35,951 nucleotides of DNA from NCBI GenBank assembly GCA_964507195.1, contig CAZDPA010000020.1:1-35951 (forward strand), written 5' to 3'. Both the position numbers and the translations under genes were made by a program. Source of the stretch: Solimonas sp964507195. Its GTDB lineage: Bacteria > Pseudomonadota > Gammaproteobacteria > Nevskiales > Nevskiaceae. Of this stretch, positions 15,128 through 23,367 are shown in pieces (within the stretch, counting starts at the first letter, position 1; each line of letters starts with the position of its first letter). The notes under the pieces are model-generated. The model was not told where the DNA came from and did no database searches. It was given only the letters and a program-made list of their open reading frames with translations.

Positions 15128-16591
15128 TTAGACCAGCCCCGGCGGCAGCGCCCAGCCACCGAACTGCTTTTCCAGCGCCAGAGCCACCGCAACGGTCACG
15201 GCGTCGTTGCCGGGGATGCTGACCACCTGCACCCCGAGCGGCAGGCCTTGCCTGTTCAGCCCCAGCGGCACCTGCGTCACCGGGAAACCGAGCACGTTGA
15301 AGATGCCGCAGTAGGCGAAATCGAACGGCGTCGTCAGCGGCCAGTTGTGACGCGGCGCGGCGCGCGTGTACGGCGGCATCAGCAGCACGCCGGTGGGGCC
15401 GAGATCCTCGATGATCTGCGCGCGCAGTTCCTGGCCCATCTTCACGAAACGCGCATGGTTCATCGGGAAGGACTCGACGCCGGCAAGCACCAGCGCCGGG
15501 AAGGTATGGACGGACCGGCCGAAGCAGCACTTCAGCAGTTCCAGCGCAACCGAAATGCGCTTGCCCTCGCCGAGCTGCGATGCGAACGGCTCCGGCTCGG
15601 CGGCCTGCATCATCGAACTCCAGATCTCGAAGCTCTTGGCGATGTTCGGCCAGTCCGGTGTCTTCAGTTCGCGGCATTGCGTGCCGAGCCACTCCGCCGC
15701 ACCGCGCTGCGCGGCACGCAGATCGCCGGCAACACGGCGCCGGCCATTCTGCTCCAGCGACAGCACGCGCAGATCCTTGAGCCGGACCGTGGCCGGATCG
15801 CCCTTGAGCGTGCCGGCCTTGCACACCGGATCGGCGCCGTCCGGCCCGGCGAGGATGTTCAGCAGCGGCCAGAGATCTTCGGCGCGCCGCGCGAGCGGGC
15901 CGGTCACGCAGTTGTAGTTCATCATGCCGGCCGGTTCCGGCACCTGATCGGTATTCGGCACGATGCCCGGCGTCGGCTTGTGGCCGAACACGCCGTTGAA
16001 GAACGCCGGGAAACGGATGGAACCGCCAACGTCGGCACCCAGGCCGAACGGCGAACCACCAGAGCCGATCACCGAACCTTCACCCCCGCTGGAGCCGCCG
16101 GTCGTGCACGCCGGGTTGTAGGCGTTGCCGGTGCGGCCGTAGACGCGGTTGTTGGTTTCCATCCACATGCACAGCTCGGGCGTGTTGCTGAAGCCGAGCA
16201 CAATCGCGCCAGCCGCACGCAGGCGCGCCACCGTCGGTGCATCGTGATCGGCCAGGCGTCCGCGCCGTGCGACGAGACCCGACACCTGCGGGAAACCGCT
16301 GAACGCGAAGTTTTCCTTGAGCGTGCAGGGCACACCGAGCAGCAGCGGCAGACTGGCCTTGTCGGCAGCATCACGCAGACGCCGGTCCGCCGCATCGGCC
16401 TCGGCACGCGCGGCGTCGAAGCGCTGCTGGACGATGGCATTGGTCAGCGGATTGACCGTCTCGATTCTTGCGATGTGCGCGTCGACCAGCTCGCGCGACG
16501 TGATCTGCCCGGCGCGCAGCGCGGCGCTCATCTGCGTTGCGGACATGCGCAGCGGCTGCAGGATACTGATGCGATCGGTGTCGTAGGCCAT
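15128..16591 (-). CDS. Amidase-signature enzyme, fatty-acid-amide-hydrolase-like
   Basis: A 487-residue amidase. The catalytic triad is Lys92 (TLKENFAF), cis-Ser167 (GGSSGGEG) and nucleophile Ser191 (DVGGSIRFPA). The spacings Lys-75-Ser-24-Ser equal those I recall for mammalian FAAH (142/217/241), and the segment from GGSSGGEG to GGSIRFP is close to it, so the substrate may be a hydrophobic amide. Other amidase-signature enzymes cut nitrile-derived amides or act on Glu-tRNA; the lack of gatB or gatC nearby argues against GatA. The start ATG has GGGGGA at a good distance. It is divergent from the SDR at 16895. A long leader (16592 onward) separates the two. Confidence 0.9.
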   Translation of the reverse strand: MAYDTDRISILQPLRMSATQMSAALRAGQITSRELVDAHIARIETVNPLTNAIVQQRFDAARAEADAADRRLRDAADKASLPLLLGVPCTLKENFAFSGFPQVSGLVARRGRLADHDAPTVARLRAAGAIVLGFSNTPELCMWMETNNRVYGRTGNAYNPACTTGGSSGGEGSVIGSGGSPFGLGADVGGSIRFPAFFNGVFGHKPTPGIVPNTDQVPEPAGMMNYNCVTGPLARRAEDLWPLLNILAGPDGADPVCKAGTLKGDPATVRLKDLRVLSLEQNGRRRVAGDLRAAQRGAAEWLGTQCRELKTPDWPNIAKSFEIWSSMMQAAEPEPFASQLGEGKRISVALELLKCCFGRSVHTFPALVLAGVESFPMNHARFVKMGQELRAQIIEDLGPTGVLLMPPYTRAAPRHNWPLTTPFDFAYCGIFNVLGFPVTQVPLGLNRQGLPLGVQVVSIPGNDAVTVAVALALEKQFGGWALPPGLV

Positions 16592-16766
16592 GAAAGATCC
16601 CCCAGGATTTGCCCGGCAGCGTAGCGCGATCGCCCCTGTCCGGCTCTGGCAAATATGACCCGGATTGTTCCGGACCTCACGCTTCCGCATGAGGCCCGGG
16701 CTGCGGCAGCCGCCGATAATTGCGCCACCCGCACCTGACGGCCATGCCACCAGAGGAGCCCGAAAA

Positions 16767-16883
16767 ATGAATCTCGTGCTGGGCATGGCCGCCCTCACCC
16801 CACCACCCGCTCTGCGGGCGGTCCTCCCCTCTCCCGCTTCGCGGGCGAGGGGCACTGGACTCGCTGCGCGAGATTCACATTGA
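16767..16883 (+). CDS. Possible 38-residue leader ORF running through the repeat
   Basis: ATG 16767 follows SD AGAGGAG by 8 bases. The frame continues 38 codons (MNLVLGMAALTPPPALRAVL and on) through the CCCTCTCCC-type repeat and stops at TGA 16881-16883, 11 bases before the SDR start codon. The coding is dictated by the repeat and the peptide has no known family. It may be a leader peptide coupling translation to the SDR, or a chance product of a repeat inserted between the original SD and start codon. Confidence 0.35.
   Translation: MNLVLGMAALTPPPALRAVLPSPASRARGTGLAARDSH
16768..16877. repeat. Repeat copy B with terminal inverted repeats
   Basis: TGAATCTCG (16768-16776) and CGAGATTCA (16869-16877) are perfect 9-bp inverted ends of a unit of about 110 bp. 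Inside lies CCCCTC-T-CCCGC-TTC-GCGGG-C-GAGGGG (16826-16852), the same type as the other CCCTCTCCC palindromes. No target-site duplication or transposase was seen. Confidence 0.6.
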
Positions 16884-16894
16884 ACAGGCACGCC

Positions 16895-17833
16895 ATGGCT
16901 CGCTGGACCCACAACGACATCCCCGACCTGAGTGGCAAAACTGCCCTCGTCACCGGCGCCAACAGCGGCCTCGGTCTCGCGACCGCCCAGGCGCTGGCGG
17001 CGAAGAACGCGCACGTCATCCTGAGCTGCCGTGGCGCGGCCAAGGCCGAAACGGCGATGGCGCAGATCCGTGCAGTCACGCCGGACGCCCGTCTCGACTA
17101 CCTGGAACTGGACCTGTCGGATCTGAAATCGGTGCGTCGCGCCGCAGAACAGGTCAACGCGCGCACCGAGCCGCTCGACATCCTGATCAACAACGCCGGC
17201 GTCATGGCGGTGCCGCTGACACGCACAGCCGACGGCTTCGAGTTGCTGTTCGGCACCAATCATCTCGGCCACTTCGCATTCAGCGCGCTGGTCTTCGAGC
17301 GTCTGCGCGCAGCACCCGCGGCTCGCATCGTCAGCGTCGCCAGCAATGCCCATCTGACCGGACGCCTGGCGATGGACGACCTGAACTGGGAGCGCCGCAG
17401 TTACAGCAAGGCCGGCGCGTACAGCCAGTCGAAACTGGCGAACCTGATGTTCGCGTTGGAGCTGGACCGTCGTCTGCGTGCAGCCGGCAGCCCGGTCGTC
17501 AGCGTCGCCGCCCATCCCGGCTACTCCGCAACGAATATCTTCTACGGCGCCGGCGGCACCCAGCCGTCCAGACTGCGCAGCCTGTGGATCAATGCCGCGC
17601 AGCTCGGCGTCGCAATGCTCGGCCAGCCGGCGGCGTTGGGCGCGCTGCCCAGTCTCTACGCCGCAAGCGCCGCAGATGCTGAAGCCGGTGCCTACTACGG
17701 GCCGGACGGCGCGTTGGAGTTGCGCGGCCATCCGGCGCGTGCGCGTCTCAGTCGCGCCGCACGCAATGTCGAACGCGCGGCATTGCTGTGGGCTGAGTCG
17801 GAGCGACTGACCGGGGTGCGCTGGACGTTCTAG
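16895..17833 (+). CDS. Short-chain dehydrogenase/reductase, protochlorophyllide/retinol-dehydrogenase-like
   Basis: A 312-residue SDR beginning at ATG 16895 with a weak SD (AGG). It has TGANSGLG from residue 20, NNAG from 99, ASNAHLTGRL, and the catalytic Tyr176-x3-Lys180 (YSQSK). AHPGYSATNIFYG follows. The layout and the C-terminal YYGPDGALELRG with LTGVRW match the paralogue at 12757-13716, so the two probably arose by duplication. NADP(H) dependence and a bulky hydrophobic substrate are family expectations. Translation may be fed by the upstream leader ORF across the repeat. Confidence 0.9.
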   Translation: MARWTHNDIPDLSGKTALVTGANSGLGLATAQALAAKNAHVILSCRGAAKAETAMAQIRAVTPDARLDYLELDLSDLKSVRRAAEQVNARTEPLDILINNAGVMAVPLTRTADGFELLFGTNHLGHFAFSALVFERLRAAPAARIVSVASNAHLTGRLAMDDLNWERRSYSKAGAYSQSKLANLMFALELDRRLRAAGSPVVSVAAHPGYSATNIFYGAGGTQPSRLRSLWINAAQLGVAMLGQPAALGALPSLYAASAADAEAGAYYGPDGALELRGHPARARLSRAARNVERAALLWAESERLTGVRWTF

Positions 17834-17871
17834 GCGGAATTGACGTTCGGCATCGACGGCGATGTCTTTTT

Positions 17872-18000
17872 CCTTCTCCCCGCGGGCGGGGAGAAGGTGC
17901 CCGCAGGGCGGATGAGGGGTGGCGCCGATTCGCTGAAGCACAGAAGTCGGCTGCGCCGACGCCCCTCACCCCAACCCTCTCCCCGCAAGCGGAGAGAGGG
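17872..18000. repeat. Dispersed CCCTCTCCC palindrome, copy C (129-bp unit)
   Basis: Left part: perfect 12-bp arms CCTTCTCCCCGC (17872-17883) and GCGGGGAGAAGG (17886-17897). Right part: CCCTCTCCCCGC (17975-17986) and GCGGAGAGAGGG (17989-18000), one mismatch. Between them GATGAGGGG and CCCCTCACC are also roughly symmetric, so the unit is a nested palindrome. It fills the gap between two convergent SDR genes and can serve as a two-way terminator. Confidence 0.8.
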
Positions 18001-18021
18001 AGTCTTCAAAATCGCACCGAC

Positions 18022-18777
18022 CTAACCCAGGTAAGCCTGCCCACCATCCACACCGATCGACTGGCCATTGATGTAGCGGCTCTCGTCCGAGCACAGCGAA
18101 ACCACGTAGCGGCCGATGTCTTCCTCGCAGGCGCCGACGCGGCCCTGCGGGACGGTCGCGATGAACGCTGCAGCTTCTTCCGGGCGCTCACGCGTCCACC
18201 ATTGCATCGCCGGTGAATCGGCGAGCGGCAGGATCGCGTTGGTGCGGATGCCGTCCTTGGCCCATTCGCAGGCGGCGGCGCGGGTCAGCTGGCGGATCGC
18301 CTCCTTGACCGCCGCGTAGGCACCGTAGCCGGCGGCATCCCAGCGCTTGGCCGCCGACGAGCCGAAGTTGACGATGCAGCCGTCACCCTTCAGGTGCGGA
18401 TGACACAGCTTCATCAGGCGGAAGGTCGCCAGCGGGCCGGATTCCCAGCCGGCCGCGAAGGCCTCGTCAGTGACGTTCTCTAGCGTACCCAGCGGCACTT
18501 CCTGCGCATTGTTGACGAGGATGTTGAGCTTGCCGAGCTTGGCAATCACGGTGCTTACGCAGTTGGCGAGCGATGCGGCGTCACGCACATTGCATTCGAC
18601 CGCGATTGCCTTGCCGCCGCGCTTGTGGATCTCCGCCACCGTCGATTCGAGCTTGGACAGCGTGCGCCCAGTGACCGCTACCGCCACGCCCTCGGCAGCG
18701 AGCGCGAAGGCAATGCCCTGCCCCACGCCCTGCCCTGCACCGGTGATCAACGCGACCTTGCCCTGTAGCTTTGCCAT
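18022..18777 (-). CDS. Short-chain dehydrogenase/reductase with altered NNAG motif
   Basis: A 251-residue classical SDR. It has TGAGQGVG (12-19), an ADP-binding loop VTGRTL, catalytic Ser (GSSAAK, 139-144), Tyr154 and Lys158 (YAAVK). The structural NNAG is NNAQ (89-92), an unusual change at a position holding the beta4 loop near the cofactor, which might alter turnover or cofactor fit. The C-terminus GVDGGQAYLG is typical. The start ATG 18775-18777 has an SD (GAGGAG). It stands alone, divergent from the VIT-family gene, with a small palindrome GTGCT-G-AGCAC (18827-18837) in the shared promoter region. Confidence 0.9.
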   Translation of the reverse strand: MAKLQGKVALITGAGQGVGQGIAFALAAEGVAVAVTGRTLSKLESTVAEIHKRGGKAIAVECNVRDAASLANCVSTVIAKLGKLNILVNNAQEVPLGTLENVTDEAFAAGWESGPLATFRLMKLCHPHLKGDGCIVNFGSSAAKRWDAAGYGAYAAVKEAIRQLTRAAACEWAKDGIRTNAILPLADSPAMQWWTRERPEEAAAFIATVPQGRVGACEEDIGRYVVSLCSDESRYINGQSIGVDGGQAYLG

Positions 18778-18942
18778 CCTGCTCTCCTCGTTCATTGACG
18801 GCGCATCCGCCGGTTGTTGAGCTAGTGTGCTGAGCACGCGGCACGCGCGCCTAACCCTACCGGCTTAGAAATCGGCATGGGATGAAGCATTGGCGCGGCG
18901 GCGGGTTAGTCTTGTCGTCACGCAAACATCGTGAGTCCCGGC

Positions 18943-19629
18943 ATGAGCCACGCAGAAATCCATCGCTCCCATCGCTCAGGCTGGCTGCGTGCTGCCGTTC
19001 TGGGCGCCAACGACGGCATCGTCTCGACGGCCAGCCTGCTGATCGGCGTCGCCGCGGCAGGCAGCTCGCACGAAAGCGTTCTGCTGTCCGGCGGCGCCGC
19101 TCTGGTCGCCGGTGCCATGTCGATGGCCGCCGGCGAGTATGTCTCGGTCAGCTCACAAGCCGACGCGGAACGTGCCGACCTGACGATCGAGAAGCGCTCG
19201 CTGGAAACCGATTTCCATGGCGAGCGCGACGAACTCGCGCGTATCTACGAAAGGCGCGGGCTCGCGCCGGCGCTGGCCGTGCAGGTCGCCGATCAGTTGA
19301 TGGCGCACGACGCACTCGCTGCGCATGCACGCGACGACATCGGCTTGTCGGATCGCATGCCTGCGCAACCGATCCAGGCGGCGTTGTCATCCGCAGCCAG
19401 CTTCGCGATCGGCGCCGCATTGCCGTTGTCCATCGCATGGACGATGCCGGGCTCGCTGATTCCAGGCGTCGCCGCGGCATCGCTGATCCTGCTCGCCGTG
19501 CTCGGCGGCGTCGCCGCGCGCACTGGCGGCGCATCGATGACGACCGGCGCTGCGCGCGTGACGTTCTGGGGCGCGCTGGCCATGCTGCTCACGGCCGGAG
19601 TTGGCCAGGTGTTCGGTGTCGCTGCATAG
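18943..19629 (+). CDS. VIT1/CCC1-family transporter (iron/manganese)
   Basis: A 228-residue membrane protein with about five transmembrane helices. The N-terminal signature GWLRAAVLGANDGIVSTASLLIGV (given in parts: WLRAAVLGANDGIVSTAS) and AGAMSMAAGEYVSVSSQADAE define the family, whose metal-binding Glu-rich cytosolic loop is here ERADLTIEKRSLETD with RDELARIYERRG. Members move Fe2+ or Mn2+ across membranes, and bacterial ones are thought to export or store metal. The start ATG 18943 is preferred to the GTG at 18931, but no strong SD is seen for either. The gene is followed closely by yaeQ, which has its own promoter. Confidence 0.88.
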   Translation: MSHAEIHRSHRSGWLRAAVLGANDGIVSTASLLIGVAAAGSSHESVLLSGGAALVAGAMSMAAGEYVSVSSQADAERADLTIEKRSLETDFHGERDELARIYERRGLAPALAVQVADQLMAHDALAAHARDDIGLSDRMPAQPIQAALSSAASFAIGAALPLSIAWTMPGSLIPGVAAASLILLAVLGGVAARTGGASMTTGAARVTFWGALAMLLTAGVGQVFGVAA

Positions 19630-19653
19630 ACGCCGCACGCACCGGCATTCGGC

Positions 19654-19665
19654 GATAATCGCGAA
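19654..19665 (+). promoter_or_regulatory. Leaderless-type promoter of yaeQ
   Basis: GATAAT (19654-19659) is followed by six bases and then ATG (19666). The spacing puts the transcription start at or near the A of ATG, as in leaderless mRNAs. No SD is present before the ATG. The -35 is not clear. Confidence 0.5.
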
Positions 19666-20205
19666 ATGGCACTCACCGCAACGATGCACACCTTCACGAT
19701 CCAGCTCGCCGACATGGACCGCAGTGTCTATGCCGACTTCGAGCTGCGCGTCGCCCAGCAGCCGTCGGAAACCGCCGAGTTCATGCTCGTCCGCGTGCTG
19801 GCCTATTGCCTGGAGTACCAGGACGGCATCGCGCTGACCGAGGGCGTTGCCGCTGTCGATGAGCCGGCAGTCCTCGTGCGCGATCTCACCGGCCGCATCA
19901 CCGCGTGGATCGAAGTCGGCGCGCCGGACGCCGAGCGCGTGCATCGCGGCAGCAAGCATGCCGGTCGCGCCGCGGTGTACGCCCACCGCGATCCGGCGCA
20001 ATTGCTCGCTCAGTACGCAGGCAAGAAAATCCACCGCGCGGCCGAAGTGCCGGTTCACTCGTTCGGGCGCGAGTTCCTGGCCGACGCTGCAAAACGCCTG
20101 CAGCGACGTTCCAGGCTCGCGGTCTCGGTGACCGAGCGTCAGCTGTACCTGGATATCGATGGGCACAGCATGAGCGCGGCGATTGTGAGTCAGCCCTGCG
20201 CATGA
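19666..20205 (+). CDS. yaeQ: YaeQ family protein
   Basis: A 179-residue protein matching E. coli YaeQ from memory: MALTATMHTF at the N-terminus, the QPSETAEFMLVRVLAY segment (about 30-45), DEPAVLV, WIEVGAPDAERVHRG and a beta-rich C-terminus. The fold is PD-(D/E)XK nuclease-like, and the family was linked to RfaH complementation. A nuclease role is unproven. Glu and Asp residues of the usual family pattern (for example in 'DEPA' and 'WIEVG') are kept. It is convergent with dbpA, with repeat copy D between them. Confidence 0.93.
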   Translation: MALTATMHTFTIQLADMDRSVYADFELRVAQQPSETAEFMLVRVLAYCLEYQDGIALTEGVAAVDEPAVLVRDLTGRITAWIEVGAPDAERVHRGSKHAGRAAVYAHRDPAQLLAQYAGKKIHRAAEVPVHSFGREFLADAAKRLQRRSRLAVSVTERQLYLDIDGHSMSAAIVSQPCA

Positions 20206-20210
20206 AACGC

Positions 20211-20315
20211 CCCTCTCCCCTTGCGGGAGAGGGCTTGGGGAGAGGGGGAGGTGGCGATCACCACACGCGCTACGCGCGCCCCCTCACCCTGACCCTCTCC
20301 CGCGAGGGGAGAGGG
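20211..20315. repeat. Dispersed CCCTCTCCC palindrome, copy D (105-bp unit)
   Basis: Two hairpins: CCCTCTCCC (20211-20219) with GGGAGAGGG (20225-20233), and CCCTCTCCC (20293-20301) with GGGAGAGGG (20307-20315). They flank a middle containing GGCGATC and the self-complementary GCGCGCTACGCGC area. The unit fills the space between convergent yaeQ and dbpA and resembles copy C in structure. Confidence 0.85.
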
Positions 20316-20323
20316 AATAAGGC

Positions 20324-21691
20324 TCAGCCTATCGGCCGAACCCGGAACTTCTTGCCCTTGATCTTGCCCTGCTGCAACAGCTTCATTGCCTTCTGCACCT
20401 GCTTGAGATCAATCGCGACATAGGTGCGCGTATCGTAGGTGTTGATCTTGCCAACCATCTCCTTGACCAGCCCACCTTCAACCGTCAGCGCTCCCAGAAC
20501 ATCGCCGGGGCGCAGCTTGTCGAGGCGGCCGGCGTCGATGCACAGCGTCGTCACCGTCGGCGGGCGCGGGTTATCGGGCTCGAACTGGGTCGGCAGCTTG
20601 GCGAGACGGATCTTTTTGCCGCGCTTTTCCTCCAGCGCCTGTACGCGTTCCAGTTCGCGCGGACCGACCAGATGCAGCGCCAGCCCCTTGTCGCCGGCGC
20701 GTGCGGTGCGGCCGATGCGATGGATGTGCGCGTCGGCCTCGCCCGCCAGCTCGAAGCTGATCACCGCTTCGAGATTCCTGATGTCGAGACCGCGTGCGGC
20801 CACGTCGGTGGCCACCAGCACGCGAATGCTGCCGTTGGCAAAACGCACCAGCACTTCATCACGCTCGCGCTGATCGATGTGGCCGTGCAGTGCCAGCACC
20901 GAGTAACCGCGCTCGGCCAGCGCGTCGCTGAGGTCCTGGGCATCGTGGCGGGTATGGCAGAACACCAGCGCGGACTGCGGCCTCCGCGTGCTCAGCAGAT
21001 GCGCCAGCGNNNNNNNNNNATCCGGATCGATCTCGTAGAACACTTCCTCAAGCTGCGCAGTCGGTGCAGTGATATCGATCGTCGCTTCGACCGGACGCCG
21101 CTGCAGCCTGCGGCTGAGATCGCGCACGTTGTCGGGGAAGGTCGCCGAGAAGAACAGAGTCTGCCGCGTCTTCGGGGCGCGCGCGACGATCTCGCGGCTT
21201 GCTGCCTCGAAATCGGAATCGAGCATGCGGTCGGCTTCGTCGAGCACCAACACCTTGAGCTGATCGAGCTTCAGCGCATCGGCCTCGATCAGTTCCAGAA
21301 TACGGCCAGCCATGCCGACGACGATGTGCGGATCATGTTCCAGAGAAGCCAGCTGCGGGCGCTTGTCGATGCCGCCGCTGAGTACGGTCAGCTTGATGTT
21401 CGGCATGAAGCGCGCGAGACGGCGGATTTCCTTGGCGATCTGATCGGCCAGTTCACGCGTCGGGCACAGCACCATCGCCTGCACCCTGGCCAGCGCCGGA
21501 TCGAGCTGCGACAGCAGGCCCAAGCCGTAAGCAGCCGTCTTGCCACTGCCGGTGCGCGCCTGGCCGATGACGTCCTTGCCGTCCAGCATCAGCGGCAGGC
21601 TCAGGGCCTGGATCGGCGTCATCTGCGCGTACTTGAGCTGCTCCAGCGCCTGCAGCAGCGCCGGCTGCAAGGCCAGGCTGGAGAAGGCCAT
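20324..21691 (-). CDS. dbpA: ATP-dependent RNA helicase DbpA, with internal gap
   Basis: A DEAD-box helicase of about 455 residues. Q motif MTPIQ, motif I ARTGSGKT (45-52), PTRELA, DEADRM, SAT, ARGLD and HRIGRTARAG are all present. Motif Ib reads GMAGR instead of the common TPGR. The C-terminal domain from TLCIDAGRLDKLRPGDVLGAL to GKIKGKKFRVRP is the DbpA RNA-binding domain that recognises hairpin 92 of 23S rRNA, so the protein acts in late 50S assembly. Start ATG 21689-21691 aligns with the start of known DbpA proteins. There is no clear SD, and a GTG at 21724 is an alternative. The 10 Ns (21010-21019) fall after the YEIDPD segment and before LAHLLS; a few residues are missing. Confidence 0.92.
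   Translation of the reverse strand: MAFSSLALQPALLQALEQLKYAQMTPIQALSLPLMLDGKDVIGQARTGSGKTAAYGLGLLSQLDPALARVQAMVLCPTRELADQIAKEIRRLARFMPNIKLTVLSGGIDKRPQLASLEHDPHIVVGMAGRILELIEADALKLDQLKVLVLDEADRMLDSDFEAASREIVARAPKTRQTLFFSATFPDNVRDLSRRLQRRPVEATIDITAPTAQLEEVFYEIDPDXXXXLAHLLSTRRPQSALVFCHTRHDAQDLSDALAERGYSVLALHGHIDQRERDEVLVRFANGSIRVLVATDVAARGLDIRNLEAVISFELAGEADAHIHRIGRTARAGDKGLALHLVGPRELERVQALEEKRGKKIRLAKLPTQFEPDNPRPPTVTTLCIDAGRLDKLRPGDVLGALTVEGGLVKEMVGKINTYDTRTYVAIDLKQVQKAMKLLQQGKIKGKKFRVRPIG
21010..21019. other. Assembly gap (10 N) inside dbpA
   Basis: The gap is in frame as drawn. In relatives about four or five residues lie between the flanking motifs, so a short unread segment is likely. Confidence 0.85.
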
Positions 21692-21835
21692 GTCATTCGG
21701 GGTTTCTGGGGGCTGGGTATCCACACGCTCACCTGGGTTTTCTGCCCGCACCAGAACAGGGCGGCTGCATATTGTGAAGGCTGACGAGGAAAACTGCGCG
21801 ATCCTTCGCCCGATGCCGGGTTTCGCCGCCTTCGC

Positions 21836-22738
21836 TCAGCGCCGTCCGGATGAGGCCTGACCCACCCGCGCCAGACGGCGGATTTCCTTGCGCTTCATGT
21901 CGAGATACTCACCGCGTTCCAGTTCGTGCAACTGCCGCGGATATCGCTCCAGGCCGTTGTACCAGTCGTTCAAGCGCTTCTCGATCCGCGCCGGAGCAGG
22001 CCCTGCCAATGTGCCAAGGTAGGCTTCGATCGCGAGGTAGTAGCGCATCGTGTTGCGCTCGATCACACCGAGCAGGCCGCCAACATAGGTAGGCGGCCCG
22101 GTTGCTGCACGTTCGATGACACTGAAGCCGACCTTGTTGCGGCCGGACGTCGCCAGATAGCTGCGCATCGCCGCGCGAGCCATGAAACCGCTGCTGTACG
22201 CGTAGGACAGATGCATGAAGCTGCGCCGCGCATCGAGCGCAACGACTTCCAGCATGATCCGGTAGTCGCTCGTGCCGATCGGCCCCTGATTGGCGTTCAA
22301 CTCCATCTTCACGTAGTCGGAGGTCTGCTCGATCAGCTCATACTGGAATTCAAACTGAAAGGCATCGTCCAGCGGCTGGTCGTGCTTGCGCCCGACGCTC
22401 AGGTCCAGTGTGTTGCTCCTGTCGGCAGACGCCATGCAGTGCTTCACGTTCTGGTGCAGGATCAGGATGTCGCACCAGTGCGCCATGCCCTGCAGTGCTG
22501 GACCGACCAATGCATAAGGCTGGTCAATGCGCGCATAGATGTCACCTTCCAAGCGGTCTTCTCCCTCGCTTGACTCCAGGTGGATCGGCCTCTGGAACGC
22601 ATTGCTGCTCAGGGAACCCCGCAGGTCCGCATGACGTGCCTTCAGCGCATGCGCATCCTGTGCATGCGCTGAAGGCAATCCGGCCATGGCCAAGACCAGA
22701 AATGCAGTACATGCAGCAAGACAAGGCGCGCCGGACAT
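21836..22738 (-). CDS. Exported protein of unknown function
   Basis: About 300 residues with a signal peptide (SGAPCLAACTAFLVLAMAG, cleaved after SAHA). Start ATG 22736-22738 is chosen for the compact signal sequence, with AAGGGA about 11 bases upstream. ATG 22789 and GTG 22804 in the same frame would add a basic N-region. The mature part has MAHWCDILILHQNVKHC, a likely disulfide or metal site with two Cys and two His, LDLSVGRKHDQPLDDAF, and a helical Arg/Glu-rich C-terminus (ERYPRQLHELERGEYLDMKRK). The beta-rich middle suggests a lipid- or ligand-binding fold, but I do not recognise the family. It lies next to the envelope island and may belong to it. Confidence 0.7.
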   Translation of the reverse strand: MSGAPCLAACTAFLVLAMAGLPSAHAQDAHALKARHADLRGSLSSNAFQRPIHLESSEGEDRLEGDIYARIDQPYALVGPALQGMAHWCDILILHQNVKHCMASADRSNTLDLSVGRKHDQPLDDAFQFEFQYELIEQTSDYVKMELNANQGPIGTSDYRIMLEVVALDARRSFMHLSYAYSSGFMARAAMRSYLATSGRNKVGFSVIERAATGPPTYVGGLLGVIERNTMRYYLAIEAYLGTLAGPAPARIEKRLNDWYNGLERYPRQLHELERGEYLDMKRKEIRRLARVGQASSGRR

Positions 22739-22981
22739 CACTTTGGTTTTCCCTTGAGGGGCAACGGCACTCTTGTGACTCGCCGTCATCCCGGATCGTT
22801 CCACGTTGAAACATTCTGACGACGGTCAGCTGCGACATCCGTGCGCTGCATCGCTGATGCCCGCGGCGCTTCAGCTTCGTTCATGCAGTGGCAAGGCTGG
22901 CTGCGTGCGTTTGCGTACAGACTCCGCCGGTCGGCGCGCACATCGTGGATATCCCCCTGCAATCACTTTCGGGAATCCATC

Positions 22982-23344
22982 ATGCAAACCGCAAAGCCGC
23001 TCTCAGAGACGGTCGCAAACGGCCAGGCGTCCATCGCAAAAGTCGACGGCGCCGTGTCTGGCGTCTCGCGCGAGTTTCACAACTTCGTCGCGGATATCGA
23101 AGACCTCGTCAAATCCACGACGTCGCTCACCAATGAAGATCTGGCCAGCGTCAAGGCGAGACTGGTCGCGCGTATCGCGACAGCGAAGCTTTCGATCGAG
23201 GAAGCCGGCGGCCAGATCGCCGACAAGGCACGCAATACCGTCAAGATCACCGACGATTACGCGCATGACCGCCCGTGGCAGGCCATCGGCATCGGCGCGG
23301 CCGTGGGATTCCTGACCGGCTTCGTACTCGCGCGCCGCAGGTAG
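22982..23344 (+). CDS. DUF883 (ElaB/YqjD-like) ribosome/membrane protein
   Basis: A 120-residue protein. The start ATG 22982 is chosen because the family begins near here and GGGAAT lies upstream. The soluble helical part (VSREFHNFVADIEDLVKSTT, SLTNEDLASVKARL) is followed by RPWQAIGIGAAVGFLTGFVLARR, the C-terminal hydrophobic anchor of the YqjD/ElaB family. These inner-membrane proteins bind ribosomes in stationary phase in E. coli. It starts a three-gene operon with a Holin-X/YqjE-like protein and a YqjK-like protein, the same order as E. coli yqjD-yqjE-yqjK. Confidence 0.87.
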   Translation: MQTAKPLSETVANGQASIAKVDGAVSGVSREFHNFVADIEDLVKSTTSLTNEDLASVKARLVARIATAKLSIEEAGGQIADKARNTVKITDDYAHDRPWQAIGIGAAVGFLTGFVLARRR

Positions 23345-23367
23345 GCGAATCGCCGGCAGCAATCAGC

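Larger units (their letters stand above)
16592..16894. promoter_or_regulatory. Divergent region between amidase and SDR, with repeat copy B
   Basis: This region of 303 bp contains a -10-like GATAAT (16715-16720), an SD (AGAGGAG, 16752-16758), an ATG at 16767 and then the repeat element. The SD-plus-ATG is in the right position for the SDR transcript but precedes a short open frame. No convincing promoter for the amidase was seen. Confidence 0.4.

Noticed and set aside
16592..17941. Upstream extension of the amidase frame past its ATG
   Set aside because: It runs antisense through the SDR gene and the repeat. The SD and the family's start support ATG 16591.
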